A DNA stretch of 64,000 bases, from assembly GCA_963969495.1 (NCBI GenBank), contig OZ018329.1:70148959-70212958 (forward strand), in the 5' to 3' direction. The notes beneath the pieces are model-generated. The model did not search any database. It was not told the origin of the DNA and worked only from the letters and a program-made list of their open reading frames with translations. Positions within the stretch are counted from its first letter, which is position 1, and the number at the start of each line of letters is the position of its first letter. Source of the DNA: Ceratothoa steindachneri (lineage: Eukaryota > Arthropoda > Malacostraca > Isopoda > Cymothoidae). This document shows, one piece after another, positions 48,005 to 57,389 of the stretch. A program made the position numbers and the translations under genes.

Positions 48005-48076
<72 letters not shown>
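48005..48076. repeat. (TA)n microsatellite
   Basis: About 72 bp of TA following the PLE 3' end. Confidence 0.98.
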
Positions 48077-48139
48077 TAGCAGAGATACCCGATATTTCCT
48101 CAAAAAAATGTGTTCGGAAATGAGGTGGACTAAGAGGAG

Positions 48140-48870
48140 TAAAATGGTTAGAGAACATATAGAGGAATAGGGGCGGAGAAGGAATGGGGAAAGGTGAGGG
48201 GATGGGGTAGAGGGATGAGTAGAGGAAGTGATAATAGTAGAGGAAGAGGGAGATGAGAAGGTAGGGGAAAATAGAGGTGAGGGGAAAGAGATGATCACAA
48301 TTGTTTTGAAAGATCAAAGAAGCCGAAGGGCTGAAAGTGAGCGCAGCGAAGCGCACGCGGGGGAGTGGCAGAGCCATGGCTTGTAACTATATTTTAGGAA
48401 CGGAATTTTTTTCCCTCTCTTGACTTCGATGTCCTTTTCTAGGGGGAGAAGGAAGAGAATAGGAAAGTGGGGAGTAGATGATTATTTCCCTCGTTTGGGG
48501 TATCCTTTTGTAAGGGAGGGAAGTGGGGGAGAGGGGATAGAAGGGGAGGGCGAGCGGTCATATCAGGGAGGAGGAAGAGAGAGGAAGGGAACAGAGGGGA
48601 GAAGGGAGGGGGGAGTTGGGGAAGAGAGGGGTGAGAAGGGGGAAGAGAGAGAGGGGAAGCGAAGGGTGAGGGATAGAGAGGGGAGGGAGCGAAGCAAGGG
48701 AGATGGAGGAAAAGGGCGGGCGGGAAGGGGGAGAGAAGGATGAGAAAGAGAGGTGGGAGAGAAGGAGGAGACAGGGGGAAGACACGGGAGGGAGGATGAG
48801 AGAGATGAGGAAGAGAGGGGTAACGGAGATAGGGGAGAGAGGGGGAGGGTTAGAACATGATTTTTGATTC
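48140..48870. repeat. Purine-rich low-complexity tract
   Basis: Over 700 bp of mostly A/G on the plus strand (AGGGGAGAAGG-type words), densest from 48420 to 48855. A short GC-rich block at 48337-48380 (GCAGCGAAGCGCACGCGGGG) interrupts it and resembles 27185-27240. Frames across it are compositional artefacts. Confidence 0.9.
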
Positions 48871-48910
48871 CTATAAATGGACAGACTGACACACACACAG
48901 ACAGTCATAC

Positions 48911-48933
48911 TTCATTATTATTATTATTATTAC

Positions 48934-49013
<80 letters not shown>
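48911..49013. repeat. (ATT)n(TA)n microsatellite
   Basis: About eight ATT triplets, then about 75 bp of TA. Confidence 0.97.
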
Positions 49014-49017
<4 letters not shown>

Positions 49018-50029
49018 TTAAAAGGCTATTTTGGGGCAAACACAGTCTTCCTCAAAGCCTTCGGAAGGAGGGTTTTATCCTAAGATCCTGTGTTTTTTAG
49101 TCTTTTTCTTCCTGACTCAACCGAATTACTCGCAAAATGCGCCATTTTAGTTGTCATGTCTGCTCAAATTAAGACCTAATTAGTTAATTAAATATAAACT
49201 ACAATAAAGTTTATTATTATGTTCATAACGTTTATATCCTTCAGCATACACAGTCGGAACAAGCTTCGTTCTCTTCTGTGAGGTATTATTAGTAGTAGTT
49301 CGTCAACCTGCCTGGATCCCGACCGGATAATGAAATCTGCATAAAGGTTAGTATGACAATCGTTGATAAGCTCGAGGGCACCAGGAGCTAGTCCTCTTTG
49401 GGAAGAGGTGTCAAAAAGTATTATGTTTTTGTAAAGTTACATAAGGGTAGATAGTTTCCCCATATTTTACGTGGTAGGATTTAGGATATTTGTATTTTTT
49501 TTAAGAATATCGCTCGAAATTTTCGTGTAATAGTTTTGCAGATATGTTTATTCTTTCATTTGGCGACCAGAGCACTACCACCAGCACGGCACAAACCACG
49601 CTACCAGTATAATGTAGCGTTAACATATTTGATGAGGATTATCTTTACACTTGCATCCTAATTAAACACCCCTATCCAGGTGTTTATTCCTGCCACTCTT
49701 CCCCTATCACTTGGCATCCGTCACAATGCATCGATCCGTTAATCCAAAAGCGAGGTCGGAGAAAGCGGACGAGGACGAGAGCGACGGAGCTTGTGAAAGC
49801 GGCATTGTATTCACTTTTCATAATTCAGAGATATACAGGAAGGAGGTGGTGATCATTTAGAGTAAGATTACAGATTTTGAATAAACAGTCGACTAGGAAT
49901 GAAACAAAGAGCTGCGTAATCTAATGAAGCATCTTCTCTCAGTGGAGAGAGAATAGAACGAACGAAAGAATAAGTAATGGTAAATAGAAAAAGATTATTA
50001 TTTTGAATTATTTTGACTTATGATCTTAT
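49014..50029. other. AT-rich DNA, no gene recognised
   Basis: Directly after the TA tract, GGCTATTTTGGGGCAAACAC is followed by AGTCTTCCTCAAAGCCTTC, which may be an element terminus but is not assignable. Otherwise nothing is seen. Confidence 0.5.
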
Positions 50030-50262
50030 GGCTATATGGCCTTACGACCTTCAAAACTTTCAATAATACCCGGATTAACCTTGTGAGGACGTTGACAATT
50101 ATATCATTCGAACGGGAATGTAAAACAACAGTAGGGTTTCAAACTTTGTTAGAATCGGCCGAATAGTTACGATGTTATTGTAAAAAAACTCATTGAAAAG
50201 TAAAATGATTGTCATTCGACCGAACGTCCGACCTACTGACTGACAAGTGTACGCGAAGAAAA
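50030..50262 (-). repeat. Dispersed repeat family Y, copy 3
   Basis: Minus-strand reading matches the other Y copies: AATAACATCGTAACTATTCG, then GGCCGATTCTAACAAAG, and GGTTAATCCGGGTATTATTG, then TTTTGAAGGTCGTAAGGCCA. Confidence 0.78.
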
Positions 50263-50559
50263 ATTAAAGATAGTATGGCTGAATTAGCTAGCTAGCCTCG
50301 ACGACCCAAAATGCTATTCAAACAACGTTGAATCACATCTCCTGACCGCTTTCGCCGTGCGCCTGATAGTAGTAAGATTTCCATTCTGGCACTTTTTGAT
50401 CAATAAGCAGCATTTCGTATTGTCGATCCTGCTCCTTTCTTCATCGCCTTCGTGAATTAAGGTGTCTCGTGAACTGCACTTATCTCTATTCGCTCGTAAC
50501 TATCATATTGTACTCAGTCTATTCACTTTGGAGGAGAAATAGCTCCGCTGGGAGAGGTG

Positions 50560-50683
50560 TGCTGTGATGTTCCACACGGCTCAATTCCTCCTGGTCATCA
50601 GATGTTTCGTATTTCTCTTGTTCCCATTTGTATTCATCGATTTCACTTCGAGGTATCATTCCTTTTCTATGTTAACGACACGC

Positions 50684-50766
<83 letters not shown>
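50560..50766 (+). repeat. LINE 3'-end-like unit with (CA)n(TC)n tail
   Basis: TTCACTTCGAGGTATCATTC, CTTTTCTATG and a (CA)n run (50688-50724) then a (TC)n run (50726-50767) resemble the sequences before the microsatellites at 57315 and 60515. This looks like the 3' end of an earlier copy of the same CR1 family, placed directly upstream of the next copy. Confidence 0.5.
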
Positions 50767-50770
<4 letters not shown>

Positions 50771-50851
50771 TGCCTTAAATGCACAGGTACTCGTTGGTGC
50801 ATCGATTTCAGAGAGAGGGATTTTAAAGATATTACTAGAGATAGCATTTGT

Positions 50852-52427
50852 ATGTTTTGTCAGATTGAGTTGGGAATGGAGAGAAAGCTCAGAGATGTCG
50901 AGCAACGACATCATCGCGAGATGACCGTTGTAAGGGATCACGTGGGGTACTTAGAGGGAAATTGCCTCCGAGAGTTGACGAAACTGAAAAACCGGGTCGG
51001 TCAACTTTGGGAGGAGGTCAGCCACCTTAGCCACGTGACGGGGACGGCGACTTCACGGGTGGAAGTGCGAGAGACCGTAGGAGAGATACAGAGATAGATA
51101 AGGGGGGAGGAAATAATCATAAGAAATCTGGTACAGCTTGCTCTGGGGAGGAAGAGAGGAACAAAGTAGAAGCGGAAAATAGTCAAAGTGCGAGGAGGGA
51201 CAAGAGGAAGGGAGTAGAAGCGGAAATGGGTCAAAGTGCGAAGGAGGGGGGGCAACCAAGTTGGTGTTCGCCCTAAAAATCCCTTGAGAACTAATAGGGG
51301 AAATGGCGGGAGAAACTTCGATGACACCCGCAGTCATGCTGAAGTTGTGGTTTCGTCGTCTTCTCCAGGCAGGAACCCAGTGCAGTCTGAGGGGTAAGAT
51401 GCTGGGAACCAGTTTGCAGCCTCTGGTGGGGCTCCTGTAAACGAGAAGCAGAAACAGGGAAAAATAGGAAGGGAAGAGGAGTTGCTGAAACGCTACGGGT
51501 GAATCGGCGATACCCATGGTGGGCACAGAGGCGGAAACCACCGCTTTGGTCGGTGATATAGGCTGTGAAAACCGGGTCGCAATCTCTAGTGGTTCTGACT
51601 TAAGCAAGAAGAAAGGGAAGAGGAAAATGAAAAAGAAAGGGCAGGGAAAGGGAGTTACTGCAGCAGCCACGGAAGAATCGGCGGCACCATTGGGGGAAAC
51701 AAAGATAAATAGTAAGTCGGCTTCCGGGACGATGAAGAAGAAAGCAACGCATCTGAACAGATTTGCGCTGGGGTCAAATGGGAAAGTGCAAGGCATTGAG
51801 GTAGGGGACTCTCAGGCCTGCGGACTAGAGAGCCACCTTGGAGAAGGTTTTGAATATAGATGGGAGGTACAATGCCTTCCTGGTCGGGGCAACGAGGCAC
51901 ACTGGAGGGAGGTTGAGAGGGTGAAGATTTCCTCTAGGAACTGTGTACTCGTCTCGATGGTGAGTGGGAACGATCTCTTTCTCAGAGAAGGAAGGGTCGG
52001 TAACACTGAAGCCATCCTGATGAATGCAATGATGACTGTGGATGATCTTCGCGTTAAGACAGACCGGGGATTGTTAGTAGGGATTGTACCCCGAAAGTTT
52101 GCGAATGTGCACGCAACCAGCAAACTTCTGGGTATCAGTGAGAGATTAGGAAACCTGTGTGCAGTGATAGGCGTCGAATTCTTGGATCCGTATGATCGGT
52201 TTTTTGGATGTGCATACCTGTACACAGAGGATGGTGTCCACCTCACTAGCCGAGGTAAGAGAGCTCTAGCAGGTTTCATCGACCAGAACGCCTTCTGGCT
52301 GATGAGGGCAACACTAGCAGTACTGGTAGAGCGCTTGGGAAATAGAACAGGGTTAGGATCAGGAGGTAAAGGCGTGGAGGCTCCCGTCAGAGGTGAACCC
52401 AACTCATCTCGAGCGAAGGGGGTATAG
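50852..52427 (+). pseudogene. CR1-type ORF1 with coiled coil and SGNH-esterase domain
   Basis: The first part (50852-51097) has a coiled-coil-like stretch (ELGMERKLRDVEQRHHREMT, REL..LKNRVGQLWEEVSHL). A charged lysine-rich linker follows in another frame. The open frame 51516-52427 (303 residues) has a basic patch (KKKGKRKMKKKGQGKG, residues 31-46) and then an esterase fold: block I GDSQ (Ser99), block III SGNDLF (Asn152), block V DGVHLTSRGKRAL (Asp239, His242). CR1-group LINEs are known to carry such esterase domains in ORF1, where they are thought to help RNP assembly or membrane/lipid contact. Catalytic residues are intact although the ORF is frameshifted upstream. Confidence 0.88.
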
Positions 52428-52468
52428 AGAACTCTGCCGCTGAGGAGGAACGGGGCTCCCATGAAAAG

Positions 52469-53751
52469 GTGGCAGGGCTGGAGCTCAGGAAGATAAACTT
52501 CGGTGCGCCAGTTTCTGGCGAACAGGCTTTATCTCAAACCGGGGGAAGTACGGAGCCTTCTAGCGGCGGAGAAGATCTGGGTCCCCCTGAGCAGGTCTCT
52601 GAGAATTGGGGGACGCTCAAGGTAGGGGCCGCGAGGAATAGCCCACGTTCCATTAAATGCCTATTCTTTAAGGCCAGATCAATACGAAACAAGTGGGACC
52701 ACCTTGTAGTCATATTGTCCGGTGACACCCGAATAGACGTAGTTGCCATCGTAGAAACCTGGCTTCACACTGACACTCGAGATTTCGAGGGTGAGTATAT
52801 GATTCCCGGTTACACGATATTCCACCGCGATAGACCCAATCGAGAAGGTGGCGGAGTATTGTTATACGTCCGTAACTGCTTTTCCTCGTTTGATGGTTGA
52901 TTGCAATGTTAGAGGTGTCTACGAGATCCTAGGAGTAGATATAAGTCTTGGTAGTTCCTCATGGCGACTCTTGGTGGTATACAGGCCTTAATGGCAGCCC
53001 GAGGAAGTGGACTCAAACCTGTATGCTAAACTTGCCGAGTTGATGGACAATCGCCCAAGCCTGATTATGGGCTATTTTAACTGTCGTGGAGTTGACTGGG
53101 GTTATAGATCGTGCAACGGGAAGGGAAGACGACTCATCTACTTCGCTAACAATAAAATTTTGACACAGTGGGTCGAAGAACCGACGAGAGATGATAACTT
53201 GTTGGACTTGGTCTTCACCATCGAGTATGACATTATATCTGGACTGAGCGTGGGTGAACAATGCTGCCTACAAACTCGATTACCGCCGCGCTAACTTCAA
53301 TGATCTACGAGATGCGATAAGCCAAATGGAACCTGTAAGTGGTGAAAGTGCCTCAGTCAACTGGCTGAGATTCAAAGACCAGTCATGAACCAGCAGTCCG
53401 GGTTCGTTCCCCAAAAAGAGGTGGATGGAAAATCTGTTCAACCTAAATGGTTAAATTGCAGCATTGCCTCAGTAATTCGCAAGAGAAAAACAGCTACGCT
53501 AAATGGAGAAGTAGTGGTAGCAACGAGAGTCTTGTGTAGTATAGACAAAATATTAGAATTGTTAAAACACTCGTACGCAAAGCTAAAAGCAATTAGAAAC
53601 TTCGGGTTACGTCCCTTTGCAAAGATAATCCAAAGGAATATTTCCTTCACGTAAATAGGTACAAACCAGTTTGCTAGCGCATAGGCCCTCTAAGAGATGA
53701 CGTTTGCGCGTTGCAAGAGCGGAATCTGGCTATCACGAACATGTTGAACGA
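52469..53751 (+). pseudogene. CR1-type ORF2 part 1: endonuclease and linker (copy A)
   Basis: Endonuclease motifs appear in order: CLFFKARSIRNKWDHL, VVAIVETWLHTDTRDF (catalytic Glu), RDRPNREGGGVLLYVR, then after a frameshift near 52895 VDISLGSSSWRLLVVYRP, LIMGYFNCRGVDW (the GDFN Asp is Tyr), NLLDLVFTIEYDIISGLSVG. The SDH block is lost. The linker follows (WLRFKDQ, GPLRDDVCALQERNLAITNM). At NMLN the reading is cut by an LTR insertion and resumes at 54757. Confidence 0.88.
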
Positions 53752-54756
53752 TGTTGTGGTATGACCAGGTGTTCGCTGTTATACGCACCCTAGCCTACTG
53801 GCCGACCGAAATTCAGGCTCCACCTGGGTTGGCTCTAAGAGTGCTTTAAATACACAGTTGCTAGGCCAAGGAATATTCAAATGCGGCTACAAAAATATAC
53901 TTTAATAGGACTAAAGATTACATAAACATATAGGGCAAGTTAAATAGCAATGCAATTAAATATTGATTGTTCACGTCTAAGATGATTGACACTATCAATT
54001 GAGTTTGAACCGAGGGATAATTAATTAAGAAATGATCTTACAATTATGCGAGTTCTAGAGTAAAGGGGATCTTTGAGGTTCAACGCGGTAAAGTTGGGAG
54101 GAGAGTGAGGAAGCGGGGGTTAAATCCCTTTTACCTCAATGTACGGCGAGTAGGATCAGGGAGGTAAGTTCGACTACCTTGAACTTGTGAGCGTCTCACG
54201 AGACGTTCAATCTCATTTCGGGAAAATGAAGATGGGGCCTCTTATCCTTAAGTGGCAAACGGGGGATACTTCAAGGATGGCTTTTCCGATCCTTAAAATC
54301 CGAAGGCGTGTTTAGACGGGTTGAAGCGCGCCTAAAACTATTTCCAAGAACAAGACTGAGTGACGACTAGCTCTTCCTTGGTTCTTCAAAAATCATTCAA
54401 TTCTTCTCTGGATGAGAGTGTAATCGATTCCCTCTCGAATAACGAAGACGTTAACGGCTAACGTACTGGACGGCGCTTCAGACACAACCTGTTTGTGAAC
54501 TCCGAAGTATCGAATATATACTCCGAAATTATCTAGACGGGGAGAGAGATTCATCGCCAACAGACTTCCTTAATTCCTTGGGTCACGATAAGGGTCCATA
54601 GCAGGAAGTCACGATTTCCCCTTAATGGTCTTTCCATTGATCTAATGTTCGCAGTATATAGGGGAGATAAATGCAACGCTGCGAACGGGACGGGGGGTAC
54701 CGGAGAAGGTTGGAAGAGGAAAAAGAATTCCTTTTCTCTTTCCTTATTCTTCCACA
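53752..54756. mobile_element. Solo LTR inserted in CR1 copy A
   Basis: A 1005-bp block begins TGTTGTGG and ends TTCCACA. The flanks AACGA (53747-53751) and AACAA (54757-54761) look like a 5-bp target duplication with one change. Removing one flank and the block restores the LINE reading N-N-Y-F-T-S-V-F. No coding sequence is present. TG...CA ends, 5-bp duplication and about 1-kb size fit a solo LTR. It is distinct from the Gypsy LTR at 32-38 kb. Confidence 0.82.
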
Positions 54757-57052
54757 AACAACTACTTCACATCTGTGTTTAAAATGGAAGAAGATGGTCT
54801 CATCCCGATGCCGGGGGTGTTTCTCAATGAAGGGGAGAACCTAAGCGAGATAATATTAGACTACGAGGAAGTCGAGGCTAGAATAAATAACCTTAACCCG
54901 TACAAGTCTCCAGGTCCAGATGGCTTTCTCCCTAGCGTCCTTCGAGAAGAGAGTGGTGAGCCGGCCTATAACTCTGACCTCCGTTGTGGGCAAAATGTTA
55001 GAGAGCATAATAGCAGAAAAAAATAGTAAAGAACCTAGAAACAAGCAACTTGCTCCTGGATTTCGATACGGATTTTGCAAGAACCGATCGTATCTCACAA
55101 ATCTACTAGAATTCTTTCACGGCATTTTGGGTGAGTACGATCGTAGACGGGCTGTAGACATCTTATACCTGGATTTTCAAAAGGCCTTTGATACGGTGCC
55201 ACACCGCAAGTTGATGTGCAAAGTCAGCGCGGTTGGCATTACATGTAGGGTGGCCAGCTCGATCGAGAACTGGTTGTTAGGGAGGAGACAAAGAGTGAGA
55301 ATAAACGGGGTAGCCTTGAGATGGGCCCCCGTGAATAGTGGGTTACCTCAGGGTTCAGTGCTCGGGCCACTCTTGTTCATCATTAATATAAATAATATAG
55401 ACGATGGGTTGCTTTGCTCGATATCTGACCAGACTCTTTTAAAAGATTTAAAATTAGGGTGAAGATTCTTGTTACTCATTCCTGAGTTAACCATCCTTAT
55501 TACATTCTACAGTTTCCTATGGTTAGCCTGAATTTCACTCAAGTGATCACCAGAATCCAATGCATTATCATAAGGTTTATTACCTTGATAAACTACTGTC
55601 ATCACCTTCAACCTTAAATTCACTTTCGAAGAATTAACAGCAACGTCAAAACTTACTTTCAAGGAATCAATAAATCTAGCAACTACCTCATTTTCAAATA
55701 AAAATCTCCTATGGGAAAAGTCAATCACTATAATTGCCTCAGCAAATACATTTCGACCAACAATAAAACAGAGATCAGAAGTCTGATTTGGAACTAGAGC
55801 ATAAGGAAATTCAGAAAGTTCAACACCATTATCGAAAGTCAAAATCAGTAGAATAGACCCTAAATTAATATCAGTTTCACCAGTTATGCCAATGAAACCA
55901 CTTTCTTCATAACTCTCAATAGAATTAGTCAAATTCAAGTCTGATAATACAGACTTACTTGGGCTCCAGTATCAATGAGGGCACAGAAGACCACACCATT
56001 CACCCATACTTGACCTTTAGAATGGTGTTTGACATGATTACACTGTAATTGTGGTCTACTTTCTACTTTCGTAGTGTACAGGATTTCTGGAATATCAGGC
56101 TCAATAGTATTTTCCAATTCCACAATCGAAACAGTGGCATCATTTTTTGGTTCCTTAACTAGTAGTTTGTGGGTGGGTTTTAAAAGATGCGGATGACCTT
56201 TGATAAGCCCTTGTGGCTTTTGTCATCCGTGAAATTATGTTATGTTATGCTAAAATAAAAGTTTGCGGACGATGCAAAATTAGGAGACAGCGCGAAGGAG
56301 TGGAAAATCTACAAAGCAGCCATCAGAGGTTGGGTGAATGGTCGAGGACTTGGCAGATTCCATTTAACCTTGACAAGTCCAAGGTGATGCACATTAGCTA
56401 TGCCTATCCTCGGGAAGACTACCACTTGTTAAGTATAGTTTTGGAGGTGACGGACCTTGAAAAGGACTTGGGAATGCAAATCAAACGCGACGTAAAGTTT
56501 TCCGGTCAGTGTGCCGATCTAGAAAAAGAGGCACGAAGACTATTGGGTTACATAAAGAGGCAATTTCCCTTCCGTAACAAGGAGATTGTCTTCAAATTGT
56601 ACAACTCTCTAGTCAGACTTCACCTGGAATGCTCCGTTCAATTCTGGTCCCCTACATTGCGTAAGGACATAGATAGACCGGAACGTGTCCAGGCTAGGGC
56701 CACCAAGCTAATTCCCTCACCTAGGCACAAAGGCTATCAGCGTAGGCTTCAAGAATTGGGGCTTTTCTCTTTGAAGACACGCTGATTACGAGGCCAGCTA
56801 ATGGAGACATTCAAGATTTTAAGGGGTGTAGAAAACGTGAACTACAGAAGGATGTTCACGTTGAACACAAATCCGACCCGTAACCATGGTTGCATGCTGG
56901 ATTTGCCTCTATTCTAGACTAGTATTTGCGGGAACTACTTCTCGTATAAGATCGGTGCTACATGACACAGTCTCCCGGTCGAAGTGATGAATAGTTCATC
57001 TATAGAACAATTCAAATCTAGATTGGACGATGTAATCCATAAATATGTATAG
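54757..57052 (+). pseudogene. CR1-type ORF2 part 2: reverse transcriptase (copy A)
   Basis: Resumes with NNYFTSVF, then IILDYEEVEARINNLNPYKS, SPGPDGFLPSVLRE, RPITLTSVVGKMLESI, YGFCKNRSYLTNLLEF, DILYLDFQKAFDTVPH (motif A), SGLPQGSVLGPLLFI (motif B). It is then interrupted at about 55423-56250 by an LTR-element fragment. It continues with KFADDAKLGD (active-site FADD, 56257-56286), FNLDKSKVMHISYA, LVRLHLECSVQFWSPTLRKD and a tail ending EQFKSRLDDVIHKYV at 57052. A deletion and frameshifts around 54950 also damage it. Without the insertion the RT order is that of CR1 elements. Confidence 0.9.
55423..56250 (-). mobile_element. LTR-element fragment with aspartyl protease, inserted in CR1 RT
   Basis: Minus-strand frames give NHVKHHSKGQVWVNGVVFC, then ALIDTGAQVSL (catalytic DTG) near 56010-55975, then GITGETDINLGSILLILTFD and LCFIVGRNVFAEAIIVIDFS, in the order of a retropepsin. 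The fragment separates GLLCSIS from KFADD of the host LINE. A hairpin, CGGATGAC with GTCATCCG (about 56190-56228), lies near its right edge. No LTR or clear target duplication was found, so it may be a 5'- and 3'-truncated insertion. Confidence 0.75.
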
Positions 57053-57219
57053 AACGTAGATTATAGAAAAAAGTAAAATAGGTTTCAGCTATACTATTAA
57101 AATTTCCTGATTGTGATTTTTTTTCTCATTACAATCAGGTGTCTTTTTCGCTTTTTATACCCGCAAAAGCGGGTGAGAGAGGTGGGAGGGGAGAGTCTTC
57201 GCCTGTGCTTTTCTTTCGC

Positions 57220-57312
57220 TTAAGCTATAGGTTAGGGCCTTCCCAAAACAGTACCTCCACGTTATGGACAGCATTGTCATTTGAGGTAAAACTTTTCCTT
57301 GTGACTCCTTTT

Positions 57313-57349
<37 letters not shown>

Positions 57350-57385
57350 ACACACTCCCATCCCTCTCTCTCTCTTATTCTCCCC
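57220..57385 (+). repeat. 3' unit of CR1 copy A with (CA)n(CT)n tail
   Basis: TATAGGTTAGGGCCTTCCCA, CATTTGAGGTAAAAC and CTTGTGAC precede (CA)n at 57315-57357 and a CT-rich run. The same sequence lies at 60437-60530, before the second tail. The next LINE copy starts straight after this microsatellite. Confidence 0.85.
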
Positions 57386-57389
57386 CTGC

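Noticed and set aside
48420..48908. Long frames on both strands (Gly/Arg/Glu or Ser/Pro/Leu)
   Set aside because: Created by the purine-rich tract; no domain.
49013..49085. Possible hammerhead on the minus strand (TTTGAGGAAGACTG...CCCCAAAA)
   Set aside because: No stem II pairing and the GAAA block is missing.
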